A DNA stretch of 64,000 nucleotides, taken from positions 277,317 through 341,316 of the forward strand of contig NZ_KB899992.1 in the NCBI RefSeq assembly GCF_000378505.1. The letters run 5' to 3'. Below the pieces are notes generated by a model. The model did not search any database and was not told where the DNA came from. It was given only the letters and a program-made list of their open reading frames with translations. The position numbers and the translations under genes were made by a program. The DNA comes from Modicisalibacter luteus DSM 23508. Lineage in GTDB: Bacteria; Pseudomonadota; Gammaproteobacteria; Pseudomonadales; Halomonadaceae. Positions within the stretch are counted from its first letter, which is position 1. Each line of letters opens with the position of its first letter. Below are positions 1 through 10,434 of this stretch, piece after piece.

Positions 1-885
1 CTGTCTCGCGATCACCTCGATTATCACGGCAGCATGGCGGCCTATGCGGCGGCGAAGGCGCGCCTGTTCCGACGCCCTGAGCTCAAGCTGGCCGTAGTCA
101 ACGGTGACGATGCGTTAACAAGACTGATGCTGGCTGGACTACCCGAGGGCGTGCGTGTACTGGCCGCCGGGCGTCAGGAAGCAACGACACTACGGGTTCT
201 CGATTGGCAACCGCATGCTACGGGGCAGCGTGTCCTGATCGCTACCCCCGATGGTGAGCGCGCCCTGGAACTTGGTCTGATGGGCCGGTTCAATCTGGAT
301 AACGTACTGCTTGCCATAGCAACACTATACGGCTTGGGCGAGCCGCTGGAAGCCCTGTGCGAGGCGGCGAATGCACTGACTCCCGTCCCTGGCCGAATGC
401 AGATGATAACCAAGCCGGGGCTGCCTAGCGTTATTGTCGACTATTCCCATACCCCCGACGCATTGCATAACGCCTTGTCGGCCTTACGTGACCATTTGCC
501 CCGGCAGGGGAGGCTATGGTGCCTGTTTGGCTGCGGCGGCGATCGCGATGCCGGCAAGCGCCCGCTGATGGCCCAGGCCGTCGAGCCGTTGGCCGATCGC
601 ATCGTGATTACCGATGACAATCCACGCAGCGAGAACCCCGCAGCCATCCGGGCTCAGGTCATGGCGGGGCTATCGCCTGCCGCGAAAGCACGTGTCTGGT
701 GTATCGACGGGCGTGGCGAGGCTATTGCAAATGTCATTGCCGAGGCCGAGCCGGAGGATGTAATCCTTATCGCCGGCAAAGGCCACGAGGCCTACCAGGA
801 AATCCAGGGGCGTCGCCTGCCGTTTTCGGATACCGAGTGTGCCGAGGCAGCCCTGCAAGTACGTGAGGAGAGCCATGAGCAATAG
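1..885 (+). CDS. murE: UDP-MurNAc-tripeptide synthetase MurE (5' end outside window)
   Basis: Adds meso-diaminopimelate to UDP-MurNAc-L-Ala-D-Glu in the cytoplasm. The frame is open from base 1, reading LSRDHLDYHG, a conserved segment of the Mur ligase central domain, so the N-terminal and ATP-binding parts lie upstream of the window. The C-terminal ligase domain carries DNPRSENP near base 616, the DNPR motif that marks meso-DAP specificity. The last codons overlap the murF start by 11 bases, implying translational coupling. Only the 3' part is seen; the family call is secure. Confidence 0.96.
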   Translation: MSRDHLDYHGSMAAYAAAKARLFRRPELKLAVVNGDDALTRLMLAGLPEGVRVLAAGRQEATTLRVLDWQPHATGQRVLIATPDGERALELGLMGRFNLDNVLLAIATLYGLGEPLEALCEAANALTPVPGRMQMITKPGLPSVIVDYSHTPDALHNALSALRDHLPRQGRLWCLFGCGGDRDAGKRPLMAQAVEPLADRIVITDDNPRSENPAAIRAQVMAGLSPAAKARVWCIDGRGEAIANVIAEAEPEDVILIAGKGHEAYQEIQGRRLPFSDTECAEAALQVREESHEQ

Positions 886-2242
886 CGGACTAGGCAGCCT
901 GGCCGCAATTGCCGCAGTGCTGGGGGGAGTGTGGCGTGGCAAGGATCGGCAAGCTGGTGCCGTGACGACCGACACGCGTTCCCTAAAGCCCGGCGACATA
1001 TTTCTGGCCCTGTGTGGCGAGCGCTTCGATGCCCACGACTTTCTAGCCCAGGCCCGTGAAGCCGGCGCTGTGGCAGCGATTGTGTCGCGACCGGTCGACG
1101 ACCGGCTGCCCCAGATCCAGGTTACCGATACTCGTCTGGCGTTAGGCATTCTAGGGCAGGCTCGCCGCCTGGCCTGGGGTGGGCCGCTGGTGGCGGTGAC
1201 TGGCAACAGCGGCAAGACGACGGTCAAGGAGATGGTGGCCGCTATCTTGCGACGGCGCGGCGAGACGTTGGCGACGAAAGGGAATCTCAATAATGACATC
1301 GGAGCGCCTCTCACCCTGTTGGGGCTCAGCCCGGCCCATCGACATGCGGTGATCGAATTGGGCGCCAATCATCTGGGCGAAATTGCATGGACCACGATGC
1401 TGGCTCGTCCTCAAGTAGCTGTGATCACCAACGTAACCGGAGCTCACGTCGGTGAATTCGGCGGCATGGGCCAGATTGCCCAAGCCAAAGGGGAAATCCT
1501 GGCCGGACTGGCGTCCGATGGTGTGGCGGTACTTAACCGCGACGATGTTTTCTATCCATTCTGGCAACGCCTCGCCGGCCAGCGGTGTGTCTTGGATTTC
1601 GGGCTATCGGCAGATGCACGAATCCAGGCGCGCGATATGGTTAACGACGAGGTCGGGCGTTATGCTTTTACGCTGGTTCAAGATGGGAAGCCTCTGGGCA
1701 GGGTGCTGCTCGGCCTGTTCGGAAAGCATAATGTGCGCAATGCGCTTGCGGCCGCGGCAGCGGCGTTGGCGCTCGAGGTGCCCGCCGAGGATGTGATAGC
1801 AGCCCTGAGCGAACTCCAGGCCATGCCCGGCAGGCTGGCCATGGTCGAAGGACTACGCGGCAGCAGGCTTCTGGATGATACCTACAATGCCAATCCCGGT
1901 GCCGTGAAGGCGGCATTGGATGTGCTGGCGCAGATGCCGGCGCCGCGCTGGTGTTTCCTGGGGGCAATGGGGGAACTCGGCGAGGCGGCTGGTTCGCTAC
2001 ATGCCGAGGTCGGGCATTATGCCCGTGAACGTGGTATCGATTTTCTCGGGACTCTGGGTCCCCTAGCCGAGCCAGCGGCTCGTGCCTTCGGTGAGCCAGG
2101 GTGTCATTTTACGAACTGGGACGCGCTTTTGCGCCATGCCCAAAACCATCTGCCGTCAGGGGCCAGCGTGCTGGTCAAGGGCTCGCGCAGCGCCGGTATG
2201 GAGAGACTGGTGGCCGAGCTGCGTGCGGATGCATCAAGGTGA
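875..2242 (+). CDS. murF: UDP-MurNAc-tripeptide--D-Ala-D-Ala ligase MurF
   Basis: Joins D-Ala-D-Ala to UDP-MurNAc-tripeptide, the last cytoplasmic Mur ligase step. The 455 aa product matches the family length. The ATP-binding GNSGKTT is near residues 110-116, followed by [14 protein letters not shown] chose the ATG at 875, preceded by GAGGAG and overlapping the end of murE, over an upstream start at 839 that would lie wholly inside murE. mraY follows after 10 bases. Confidence 0.96.
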   Translation: MSNSGLGSLAAIAAVLGGVWRGKDRQAGAVTTDTRSLKPGDIFLALCGERFDAHDFLAQAREAGAVAAIVSRPVDDRLPQIQVTDTRLALGILGQARRLAWGGPLVAVTGNSGKTTVKEMVAAILRRRGETLATKGNLNNDIGAPLTLLGLSPAHRHAVIELGANHLGEIAWTTMLARPQVAVITNVTGAHVGEFGGMGQIAQAKGEILAGLASDGVAVLNRDDVFYPFWQRLAGQRCVLDFGLSADARIQARDMVNDEVGRYAFTLVQDGKPLGRVLLGLFGKHNVRNALAAAAAALALEVPAEDVIAALSELQAMPGRLAMVEGLRGSRLLDDTYNANPGAVKAALDVLAQMPAPRWCFLGAMGELGEAAGSLHAEVGHYARERGIDFLGTLGPLAEPAARAFGEPGCHFTNWDALLRHAQNHLPSGASVLVKGSRSAGMERLVAELRADASR

Positions 2243-2252
2243 ACGCTATAAC

Positions 2253-3335
2253 ATGCTGCTTTATTTGGCTGAATTTCTTGCTCAGTATCAAAACGCTTTT
2301 ACCGTCTTCGATTACCTGACCCTTCGCATCATTCTGGGCACGCTGACAGCATTGCTGTTGTGCCTGTGGTTTGGGCCGATGATGATTCGTCGACTGGTCG
2401 AGCGCCAGATCGGTCAGGCCGTGCGCGACGATGGTCCGCAGTCACACCTTTCCAAGGCGGGCACGCCGACCATGGGCGGTGCAATGATCCTGCTGGCCAT
2501 GGCGATCAGTACGCTGCTATGGGGAGATCTGGGCAACCATTATGTCTGGCTGGTGCTGGTCGTGACGCTGGGCTTCGGCGCGATTGGCTGGGTTGACGAC
2601 TATCGCAAGGTCGTAGAGAAGAATCCGCGCGGTTTGCCGGCACGCTGGAAGTATTTCTGGCAAACCGTGCTCGGCATCGGTGCAGCGGTGGTTCTCTACT
2701 ACACCGCGGCCAGTCCGGTGGAGACCAGCTTGATCGTGCCGCTTTTCAAGGAAGTCGTGATTCAGCTCGGTCTGTTCTACATCGTGCTGACGTATCTGGT
2801 CATCGTAGGTAGTTCCAATGCCGTCAATCTCACCGATGGGCTCGACGGGTTGGCAATTATGCCCACCGTCATGGTGGCCATGGGCCTGGCAGTGTTCGCC
2901 TATGCCAGCGGTAACGCGGTATTTGCTGACTACCTGCACATTCCCATGGTTCCCGGTGCGGGCGAATTGGCAGTATTCTGCGGCACCATAGCGGGGGCGG
3001 GCCTAGGCTTTCTATGGTTCAACACATACCCGGCGCAGGTGTTCATGGGCGATGTGGGGGCCCTTGCCTTGGGGGCGGCTCTCGGCGTCGTGGCGGTCAT
3101 CGTGCGCCAGGAAATCGTGCTTTTCGTGATGGGCGGCGTCTTTGTCATGGAAACCGTGTCGGTAATCCTTCAGGTCGGCTCCTACAAGCTGACCGGACGG
3201 CGCATTTTCCGCATGGCGCCGCTGCATCACCATTTCGAACTCAAGGGCTGGCCTGAGCCTCGTGTCATTGTCCGTTTCTGGATCATTACCGTGGTGCTGG
3301 TACTGATGGGACTGGCGACTCTGAAGATCCGTTGA
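2253..3335 (+). CDS. mraY: Phospho-MurNAc-pentapeptide transferase MraY
   Basis: Transfers phospho-MurNAc-pentapeptide to undecaprenyl phosphate at the inner membrane, making lipid I. The product is 360 aa, the same length as the E. coli enzyme, and almost entirely hydrophobic with about ten membrane segments. Conserved acidic loops are visible: VDDYRKV near residue 115, [10 protein letters not shown] near 190, [11 protein letters not shown] near 265 and the LHHHFE motif near 325. The ATG at 2253 gives the typical MLLYLAEFL start; an upstream in-frame start at 2082 would run far into murF and is rejected. Confidence 0.97.
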   Translation: MLLYLAEFLAQYQNAFTVFDYLTLRIILGTLTALLLCLWFGPMMIRRLVERQIGQAVRDDGPQSHLSKAGTPTMGGAMILLAMAISTLLWGDLGNHYVWLVLVVTLGFGAIGWVDDYRKVVEKNPRGLPARWKYFWQTVLGIGAAVVLYYTAASPVETSLIVPLFKEVVIQLGLFYIVLTYLVIVGSSNAVNLTDGLDGLAIMPTVMVAMGLAVFAYASGNAVFADYLHIPMVPGAGELAVFCGTIAGAGLGFLWFNTYPAQVFMGDVGALALGAALGVVAVIVRQEIVLFVMGGVFVMETVSVILQVGSYKLTGRRIFRMAPLHHHFELKGWPEPRVIVRFWIITVVLVLMGLATLKIR

Positions 3336-3404
3336 TACCTGGCCCCGTTGCGTACGGCAGCGCGCATGGTGCTTTTCCTTTCCGAACTGATCGCTTGAGG
3401 TGTA

Positions 3405-4799
3405 ATGCTGGTGGCGCGCGGACAAACCCTAGTCGTCGGGCTTGGCGTATCAGGGCGGGCGATAGCCCGCCACTTGGTACGTGAAGGTGCTTCCTTCACG
3501 GTGGCCGATACCCGAAAGATCCCGCCGGGGCTCGATGAATTCCGAAACGAGTTCCCACAGGTGAGGGTGCATTGTGGTCCTCTGTCCGAGATCGATCTCG
3601 AATCGTTCGAAGAAATTGTGCTGAGCCCCGGCGTGGATCCTCGCTCACCCGGACTGGAGAGCTTTTGGGAACGGTCTCGACAGCAAGGTTCTGCGCTGAG
3701 CATCGTGGGTGAAATTGCATTGTTCACAAGAGCCTGCAGCGCGCCGATTGCGGCGATTACCGGGTCCAATGCCAAATCCACCGTCACCACGCTGCTCGGC
3801 GAGATGGCTCACGAGGTGGGGCTCAATGCCGCGGTGGGGGGGAACCTGGGGACTCCCGCCCTCGATCTGTTGCATGCCCAGCCCGATGCCGAACTCTTCG
3901 TTCTTGAACTATCGAGTTTCCAGTTAGAGACGACCCCCTGCCTGGGGGCGACGACCGCAGCTTTTCTCAACCTGTCGGAAGATCACCTGGACCGGCACGG
4001 CGACATGGCCGGCTACCGTGCCGCCAAGCTCGGCATCTTTCGCGGAGCGAAGCATGTCGTCGTCAATGCCGAAGACAACATGACGTGGCCCGATGACAAG
4101 GACTTGCCGGTCGATTGCTTCACCATAAAGCCGCCTCAGGGGCCGCAGTGGGGCATTGCCGTCCATGATGACGGTGGCGGCAAGGCACCTTGGCTGATGC
4201 ATGGCTCCAGGCCATTGATGGCTGTGGATGAGTTGCGTTTGCCAGGTCGACACAATCAGGCCAACGTGCTGGCGGCACTGGCCATGGGGACACGCCTCGG
4301 ATTCCCTCTGGAAGCCATGCGGCGTGTGCTAGCTCGCTTCCCGGGCCTGCCTCACCGCGGGCAACTGGTGGGGGCAGTCGACGGTGTGCGCTGGGTCAAC
4401 GATTCCAAGGGCACCAATGTTGGGGCTACCCTGGCGGCGATCGATGGCTTGGGCGCCACTCTCGAAGGAAAGTTGATCTGGTTGGGTGGTGGAGTCGGTA
4501 AGGGGGCAGACTTCACGCCCTTGGCTGAGCCGCTGGCTCGCCATGCGCGAGAGGCCATCGTCTTTGGTGCCGATGCGCCGCGCCTTGTCGAATCGCTTTC
4601 CCCCAGTGTCCCTGTCGTTCGGAAAGACTCCCTGGAGCAGGCCCTCGAGCGAGCAGCCTCCATTGCGCGACCCGGGGATTGCGTTCTTCTGTCACCTGCC
4701 TGTGCGAGTCTCGATCAGTTCGCCAACTACATGGCTCGGGGTGAGGCCTTCTGCGAATGGGTGGAACGCCACCTTGAATTCCGGGAGAAGGGCGCATGA
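3405..4799 (+). CDS. murD: UDP-MurNAc-L-Ala--D-Glu ligase MurD
   Basis: Adds D-glutamate to UDP-MurNAc-L-Ala. The 464 aa protein has an N-terminal nucleotide-sugar binding fold (VVGLGVSGRAIARHL, residues 11-25), the ATP loop GSNAKST near residues 120-126, NLSEDHLDRHG, and the C-terminal SPACASLDQFANY motif. The ATG follows TGAGGTGTA. A 69-base gap separates it from mraY, the widest in this part of the cluster. The stop overlaps ftsW by four bases. Confidence 0.96.
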   Translation: MLVARGQTLVVGLGVSGRAIARHLVREGASFTVADTRKIPPGLDEFRNEFPQVRVHCGPLSEIDLESFEEIVLSPGVDPRSPGLESFWERSRQQGSALSIVGEIALFTRACSAPIAAITGSNAKSTVTTLLGEMAHEVGLNAAVGGNLGTPALDLLHAQPDAELFVLELSSFQLETTPCLGATTAAFLNLSEDHLDRHGDMAGYRAAKLGIFRGAKHVVVNAEDNMTWPDDKDLPVDCFTIKPPQGPQWGIAVHDDGGGKAPWLMHGSRPLMAVDELRLPGRHNQANVLAALAMGTRLGFPLEAMRRVLARFPGLPHRGQLVGAVDGVRWVNDSKGTNVGATLAAIDGLGATLEGKLIWLGGGVGKGADFTPLAEPLARHAREAIVFGADAPRLVESLSPSVPVVRKDSLEQALERAASIARPGDCVLLSPACASLDQFANYMARGEAFCEWVERHLEFREKGA

Positions 4800-5992
4800 C
4801 ATTGGGACGTTTGCAGCGCATTAGGCAGCGCCTGTCCACCCAGGGGCAACCCTTTGATGGCTGGCTGCTGCTGGCTGCCGTAGCGCTGCTGCTGATCGGG
4901 CTGGTCATGGTCACGTCGGCCTCGACCGAGGTGGCAACAGGGTTGACGGGCAATCCTTTTTATTATGGTCTCCGGCATGGGGTGTTCGTACTCATCGCTA
5001 GCCTGGTGGCGGTGGGGGTGCTCTATGTGCCTTTGTCGGCATGGCAACGCAATGGTCCTTGGTTACTTCTGGCTGGGCTCTTCCTGCTGATCGCGGTATT
5101 AATCATCGGTACCGAGGTCAACGGCAGTAAACGCTGGATTCCGCTGGGACCAATCAATATTCAGGCCTCGGAAGTAGCCAAGCTCTTTCTCATTGTTTAT
5201 GTCGCGGGCTATCTGGAGCGATTCCTTCCCGGCGTACGTAAGTCCTGGTGGGAGTTTCTCAAGCCGCTGATCATCCTGATGCCGATAGGCATACTGTTAA
5301 TCCTCGAGCCCGATTACGGCGCCCTAGTGGTAATGACCGGCTGTGTCATGGGGATGCTGCTGCTAGCGGGAGCTCCAATGATCCGCTTCATCCTGTTGCT
5401 CAGCGTAGTGCTGGCGCTGGGCGTGTACGTGGCTATCGCCGAGCCTTACAGGCTCGAGCGCATCACCAGTTTTGCCGACCCTTGGGCCGACATGTATGAC
5501 TCGGGATATCAGCTGACCCAGGCGCTGATTGCCTACGGACGCGGCCAATGGTTGGGATTGGGGCTAGGTGACAGCGTCCAGAAACTGTTCTATCTGCCCG
5601 AGGCCCACACCGATTTCGTATTCGCCGTGATTGCTGAGGAGTTGGGGCTGGTCGGGGCGATTACCGTCGTCGGCCTGTTCGCCTTGCTGGTTTATCGCGC
5701 GTTGCATATCGGCAGGCAGGCGGAACTGCAACGATTGCCGTTTGCTGCGTATCTCAGCTACGGTATCGGGCTGGTCTTCGGCGCCCAGGCGTTCATTAAC
5801 ATCGGGGTGAGTACCGGCATACTGCCCACCAAGGGATTGACTTTGCCCTTGTTGAGCTATGGAGGATCCAGCCTGGTCGTCAGCTGTGTCATGGTGGCGT
5901 TGTTACTGCGTGTCGACAACGAGACGCGTCGGCGTCGACAAGCGCCGGCTCCGGCTCCGGCCAAACGACTACAAGGAGCGGCTTCCCAGTGA
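4796..5992 (+). CDS. ftsW: Septal peptidoglycan polymerase FtsW (SEDS family)
   Basis: A lipid II polymerase acting with FtsI at the septum. The 398 aa product has about ten membrane helices. SEDS features include the basic KRWIPLGPINIQASEVAK segment near residues 112-128 and the C-terminal LPLLSYGGSS near 350. It starts at the ATG in ATGA, overlapping the murD stop. A proline- and arginine-rich cytoplasmic tail ends the protein and runs into the murG Shine-Dalgarno. Confidence 0.95.
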   Translation: MTLGRLQRIRQRLSTQGQPFDGWLLLAAVALLLIGLVMVTSASTEVATGLTGNPFYYGLRHGVFVLIASLVAVGVLYVPLSAWQRNGPWLLLAGLFLLIAVLIIGTEVNGSKRWIPLGPINIQASEVAKLFLIVYVAGYLERFLPGVRKSWWEFLKPLIILMPIGILLILEPDYGALVVMTGCVMGMLLLAGAPMIRFILLLSVVLALGVYVAIAEPYRLERITSFADPWADMYDSGYQLTQALIAYGRGQWLGLGLGDSVQKLFYLPEAHTDFVFAVIAEELGLVGAITVVGLFALLVYRALHIGRQAELQRLPFAAYLSYGIGLVFGAQAFINIGVSTGILPTKGLTLPLLSYGGSSLVVSCVMVALLLRVDNETRRRRQAPAPAPAKRLQGAASQ

Positions 5993-7098
5993 AATCTCAG
6001 GCAGTCCAGTCGCGTCGGGCATTGATCATGGCTGGCGGAACCGGGGGGCACGTCATCCCGGCCTTGTCGCTGGCACGTGCCTTGCAAACGCGGGGTATCG
6101 ACGTTGAGTGGCTGGGAAGTCCACGGGGTATTGAAAACCGTCTGGTTCCCGAGGCGAACATTCCTCTGCACTGTATCGATGTCGCCGGATTACGTGGCAA
6201 TGGGGCAGCGGGGTGGCTAACCGCTCCCTGGCAGCTTGCCCGCGCTATCGGACAAGCGCGCCGTGTCATCCAGCGCTACGACCCACAGCTTGTGGTGGGC
6301 ATGGGGGGATTCGCAAGCGGGCCTGGAGGTTTGGCAGCCTGGCTGTCCCGGCGACCATTGGTCATTCACGAGCAAAATGCGGTGGCCGGCATGACTAACC
6401 AGGCCTTGTCCCGCCTGGCAACGCGAGTCTACGCCGCTTTTCCCGGGGCCTTTCGCAAGGCAGGCAAGTCGCACCGGGAAATCATCATCGGCAACCCCGT
6501 GCGTGATGAGATCGCAACCTTGGGTGTCACGCCGCGACAGGCCGATGCCATGCAGGGGCGGCGCTTGCGTCTGTTGGTGGTAGGAGGGTCGCTGGGCGCT
6601 GTAGCGCTTAATGAATGCCTGCCCCAAGCGCTGGCATTAGTGGCTGAAGCGCAGCGCCCCGAAGTACGTCATCAGGCCGGTCGCGGTAAGGAGGAGGTCA
6701 CTCGCCAAGGCTATGATACCGCCAACGTCGAAGCCGAGGTCAGCGACTTCATCGTCGACATGGCAGCCGCCTACGATTGGGCCGATGTGGTAGTGTGCCG
6801 AGCCGGTGCGTTGACCGTCGCCGAACTTGCTGCCGCTGCGAAACCGGCGCTTTTTGTCCCGTTTCCGCATGCCGTCGACGATCATCAGACGGCCAATGCC
6901 CAGCATTTGGTCAATGCCGGTGCAGCGCACCTGATACCCCAGACTACTCTGAGTGCGGAGGGCCTCGCCATGTCGTTGACCTCCATGCTCGATCCTGACG
7001 TTCTTGCCACCATGGCCGGTGCCGCACGCGCCTGTGCTCATCTGGACGCGGTTGAGCGCCTGGTGGCGGGTTGCTTGGAGATAGGTTTTGAGCGATAG
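5989..7098 (+). CDS. murG: Lipid II synthase MurG
   Basis: Adds GlcNAc to lipid I on the inner face of the membrane. GT-B fold protein of 369 aa with the N-terminal GGTGGHV loop at residues 16-22, HEQNAVAG near 125 and a donor-site segment [13 protein letters not shown] near 290. A GTG start at 5989 is chosen because AAGGAG lies 11 bases upstream and it gives the normal N-terminal length; it overlaps the ftsW stop. An internal ATG at 6028 would leave almost nothing before the glycine loop. Confidence 0.95.
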   Translation: MKSQAVQSRRALIMAGGTGGHVIPALSLARALQTRGIDVEWLGSPRGIENRLVPEANIPLHCIDVAGLRGNGAAGWLTAPWQLARAIGQARRVIQRYDPQLVVGMGGFASGPGGLAAWLSRRPLVIHEQNAVAGMTNQALSRLATRVYAAFPGAFRKAGKSHREIIIGNPVRDEIATLGVTPRQADAMQGRRLRLLVVGGSLGAVALNECLPQALALVAEAQRPEVRHQAGRGKEEVTRQGYDTANVEAEVSDFIVDMAAAYDWADVVVCRAGALTVAELAAAAKPALFVPFPHAVDDHQTANAQHLVNAGAAHLIPQTTLSAEGLAMSLTSMLDPDVLATMAGAARACAHLDAVERLVAGCLEIGFER

Positions 7099-8557
7099 CG
7101 AATTTCCTTCCGTGCCGGGCCAGGCACGCCGCAACGGGCTGGGTATGCGCCGTATCCAGCGTATTCATTTTGTCGGTATTGGCGGTGCCGGGATGTGCGG
7201 TATCGCCGAAGTGCTGGTCAACCAGGGCTATCAGGTCAGTGGTAGTGACCTCAAGGAGTCGGTCGTCACTACCCACCTGCGCGATTGCGGCATTAGGGTC
7301 GATATCGGGCATGCGACAAGCAATGCCGAGAATGCCGATGTAGTTGTAGTGTCGACTGCGGTCGATGCCAGTAACCCTGAAATCGCCTGGGCGCGTAAGC
7401 ATCGCGTGCCGGTCGTGCGACGGGCGGAAATGCTGGCCGAGCTGATGCGCTTCCGGCATGGTATCGCCGTTGCCGGCACCCATGGCAAGACAACCACGAC
7501 AAGTCTGACAGCCACCTTGCTCGCAGAAGGTGGGTTCGACCCCACATTCGTCATCGGGGGCAAACTGACCAGTGCCGGGACCAATGCGCGCCTAGGTGAA
7601 GGCGATTACCTGGTTGCCGAGGCCGACGAGTCAGACGCCTCCTTTCTGCATCTGCAGCCTATGGTATCGATCGTTACCAATATCGATGCCGACCATATGG
7701 CGACCTATGCCGGAGATTTCGCCAAGCTGAAGGATACCTTCATCGAGTTTCTGCATAACCTGCCATTCTACGGTATGGCCGTGTTGTGTCTCGACGACGA
7801 CAATGTGCGTAACCTGCTTCCCCGCGTGCAGCGTCAGTTCGTCACTTACGGTTTCAGTCAGGATGCAGATTACAGGATCACCGAGTTCGTTCAGGAGGCG
7901 GGAGAGGTCCGATTCACCGCAGTGCGGCCCGAGGGTTATGCTCCCTTGGCGGTACGCTTGGCCATGCCCGGCGAGCACAACGCTCTGAATGCGTTGGCAG
8001 CCATTGCAGTGGCGACCGATGCGGGCGTTGACGACGACGCCATCCAGCAAGGGCTGGCCGGCTTTGCGGGTGTCGGGCGTCGCTTCCAGGTACATGGCGA
8101 TTATGCACTGCCGCATGGCGCAGGCGAGGTCATGCTGGTCGACGACTATGGACATCATCCACGCGAAGTCGAGATGGTGATTCGAGCCGTTCGTGCGGGT
8201 TGGCCAAAGCGTCGCCTGGTAATGCTCTATCAGCCGCACCGTTACTCCCGTACCCACGATCTCTACGAAGACTTCGTACGTGTGCTGTCCGGCGTCGATA
8301 CCTTGCTGCTGCTCGATGTCTATAGCGCAGGTGAGTCGCCCATTCCCGGCGCCGAGGGGAGAACTCTGGCGGGGTCGATTCGCCAGCGCGGCCAGGTGGA
8401 TCCGATTTTTGTCGAGCATAAGGACGAACTACCCAGACTACTTGCGCATGTACTGCGTGATGGCGATATCCTGATCACGCAGGGTGCCGGAGATGTCGGT
8501 GGTATTGCTATTTCGCTGGCAGCGAGCCGGCTTAGGCTTGATGAGGTGGAACTATGA
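7088..8557 (+). CDS. murC: UDP-MurNAc--L-alanine ligase MurC
   Basis: First Mur ligase step, adding L-Ala to UDP-MurNAc. The 489 aa product shows [17 protein letters not shown] at the N terminus, the ATP loop GTHGKTTT near 130, [10 protein letters not shown] and the C-terminal [12 protein letters not shown] at 7088, within the end of murG, is preferred: it gives about 19 residues before MRRIQRIHF, close to the E. coli form, with GGAG just upstream. An ATG at 7145 (MRRIQRI) is a possible alternative. Confidence 0.93.
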   Translation: MSDSEFPSVPGQARRNGLGMRRIQRIHFVGIGGAGMCGIAEVLVNQGYQVSGSDLKESVVTTHLRDCGIRVDIGHATSNAENADVVVVSTAVDASNPEIAWARKHRVPVVRRAEMLAELMRFRHGIAVAGTHGKTTTTSLTATLLAEGGFDPTFVIGGKLTSAGTNARLGEGDYLVAEADESDASFLHLQPMVSIVTNIDADHMATYAGDFAKLKDTFIEFLHNLPFYGMAVLCLDDDNVRNLLPRVQRQFVTYGFSQDADYRITEFVQEAGEVRFTAVRPEGYAPLAVRLAMPGEHNALNALAAIAVATDAGVDDDAIQQGLAGFAGVGRRFQVHGDYALPHGAGEVMLVDDYGHHPREVEMVIRAVRAGWPKRRLVMLYQPHRYSRTHDLYEDFVRVLSGVDTLLLLDVYSAGESPIPGAEGRTLAGSIRQRGQVDPIFVEHKDELPRLLAHVLRDGDILITQGAGDVGGIAISLAASRLRLDEVEL

Positions 8558-9501
8558 GCCGCAACCTGCATGAAAGTAATGCATTGGGCCCGTCTCAGTT
8601 CGGTCGGGTAATTGTGCTGTATGGTGGCGACTCGGCAGAGCGGGAAGTGTCCCTGGTCAGTGGTGCCGCCGTTCTGGCCTCTCTGCAGCGCAGTGGCATC
8701 GATGCTCGCGGGTACGACCTGGCAGCAGGTGGGCTGAGTGGTCTCGAGGCGCTGGCCCCAGATCGGGTTTTCATAGCCATGCACGGCAGGGGTGGGGAAG
8801 ACGGCACCTTGCAAGGGGCATTGGAGCTGCTGGGTATCCCCTATACAGGCAGTGGCGTGCTGGCCTCGGCACTCGGCATGGACAAGCAGCGTACTAAGCA
8901 GGTCTGGCAAGCGATGGGCTTGCCGACCCCGGAAAGCATTACGCTGTCTTCAGAAGCAAACTGGGAGGCAGTCGTCGAGCGACTTGGCCTGCCGATGATC
9001 GTCAAGCCAGTGCATGAAGGCTCGACCCTTGGCATCACGATTGTCGATGATCTCGAGGCGCTAAAATCCGCCTACCAGGAAGCCGCACGCTATGACGCGG
9101 CGGTGATGGCTGAGCGCTTCATCCGTGGTGAGGAATATACCGTCTCGTTGCTCGGCGATGACGAATTGCCTGCCATTCGTGTCGAAGTTCCCAGTGGTTT
9201 CTACGATTACGAGGCCAAATATCATTCCAACGAAACGCTTTATCATTTGCCTTGTGGTCTTGATGAGCCAACCGAGCGGGTATTGGCAGCGCTATGTCGG
9301 CAGGCCTTCGATGCGATTGGCGGCCATGGCTGGGGGAGAGTAGACGTGATGCGTGATGCTCAAGGCCAGTTCTGGTTGTTGGAGGTCAACACCGTTCCCG
9401 GCATGACCGACCACAGTTTGGTGCCGCAGTCGGCTGCGCACGCCGGTCTTGGGTTCGACGCGCTGGTGCTGCGCATTCTCGCTACGTCACTGGAGCGCTG
9501 A
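8554..9501 (+). CDS. ddlB: D-alanine--D-alanine ligase Ddl (DdlB position)
   Basis: ATP-grasp enzyme making D-Ala-D-Ala for MurF. The 315 aa product has [14 protein letters not shown] near residues 26-39, HGRGGEDGT near 76, [11 protein letters not shown] near 150 and the metal-binding [15 protein letters not shown] near 277. The ATG overlaps the murC stop in ATGA. Position between murC and ftsQ is the standard ddlB locus. Confidence 0.96.
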   Translation: MSRNLHESNALGPSQFGRVIVLYGGDSAEREVSLVSGAAVLASLQRSGIDARGYDLAAGGLSGLEALAPDRVFIAMHGRGGEDGTLQGALELLGIPYTGSGVLASALGMDKQRTKQVWQAMGLPTPESITLSSEANWEAVVERLGLPMIVKPVHEGSTLGITIVDDLEALKSAYQEAARYDAAVMAERFIRGEEYTVSLLGDDELPAIRVEVPSGFYDYEAKYHSNETLYHLPCGLDEPTERVLAALCRQAFDAIGGHGWGRVDVMRDAQGQFWLLEVNTVPGMTDHSLVPQSAAHAGLGFDALVLRILATSLER

Positions 9502-9505
9502 TAGC

Positions 9506-10228
9506 ATGGCCTCGGCCGGATCTCGCGGCTCACTCCTTGGGTTGGTTTTGCTGCTGATACTGCTGGGAGCCGGTGGGCGGACCCTTTGGTTGTGGTTGGA
9601 CCGGCCGGTCGAACGTGTATCGATTCGCGGTGAACTGGAATATGTAAGCGCTAGCTACCTGAGGGAGCAACTGGCACCGCTGGTGCGCGGCCAGACGTGG
9701 CTGACGGTGGATCTCAAGGCGCTGCGCGAACAGGCACGGGCCATCGATTGGCTGGCTGAGGTCAGAGTTTCGCGCCACTGGCCGGATGCCTTGACCTTCG
9801 AGCTTTACGAACAGGAGCCGGTCGCGCGCTGGAACGACAACCTGCTGCTTAATCCGCGTGGCACACCCTTCCGGCGTGGCGAGGTAGATGTACCAGATGA
9901 CTTGCCCGATCTGGCGGGGCCAGAGGGCAGTGGCGCCGAAGTCCTGGCGCTTCTCGATCAGTTACAGAGTGGCCTTGCCCCGTTGGGCCTGAATGTTACC
10001 CAACTACGCCTGGAAGACCGGGGAGCTTGGCGTTTCCAGGTCAACGACGGTGTCTGGGTCATGCTTGGTCGCAATCAGCGCGATACGCGCCTGGCCCGCT
10101 TTGCAGTTGCCTGGCAGCGTCAACTTGGTGAGCAATCTTCGCAGATTCGCTATATCGACTTGCGCTACCCTAACGGCGTTGTCGTAGCCTGGCATGGCGA
10201 GACAAATGTCGAGGTTTCGGAAGGATAG
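9506..10228 (+). CDS. ftsQ: Cell division protein FtsQ
   Basis: Bitopic divisome protein bridging FtsB/FtsL with other division components. The 240 aa product has a short cytoplasmic tail, one membrane segment (LLGLVLLLILLGAG, residues 9-22) and a periplasmic POTRA-like domain starting VERVSIRGELEYVS. The ATG at 9506 lies four bases after the ddlB stop; an upstream in-frame start inside ddlB is rejected. A 206-base gap follows before ftsA. Confidence 0.93.
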   Translation: MASAGSRGSLLGLVLLLILLGAGGRTLWLWLDRPVERVSIRGELEYVSASYLREQLAPLVRGQTWLTVDLKALREQARAIDWLAEVRVSRHWPDALTFELYEQEPVARWNDNLLLNPRGTPFRRGEVDVPDDLPDLAGPEGSGAEVLALLDQLQSGLAPLGLNVTQLRLEDRGAWRFQVNDGVWVMLGRNQRDTRLARFAVAWQRQLGEQSSQIRYIDLRYPNGVVVAWHGETNVEVSEG

Positions 10229-10434
10229 TAACGTTAGCGTTGCTTTTTTTAACGCGAGAGCCCGCCAGCAAAGGTGTCGAGGTATTTCTTTCAACAAAAA
10301 ATCCCCGTATTCTGTTGCTGACTTTGAGTATGGGCTGGTTAAATAATAATTATTGTTTACTTAATTGGCCAAAATACCTTATTTAGTAAATCAGTGGTTC
10401 AAATATTGTGAAGATCGAGGAGTGACCCCGACCC
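10229..10434 (+). promoter_or_regulatory. AT-rich spacer upstream of ftsA, probable promoter region
   Basis: This 206-base spacer is the longest break in the dcw cluster and is much richer in A and T than its surroundings, especially 10297-10415. Several -10-like and -35-like hexamers occur (for example TTGCTG near 10315 with TTAAAT downstream, and TTGTTT near 10357), but none stands out. Just after ftsQ a short AACG/CGTT stem followed by seven T (about 10231-10251) could act as a weak attenuator. A dedicated ftsAZ promoter is inferred. Confidence 0.5.
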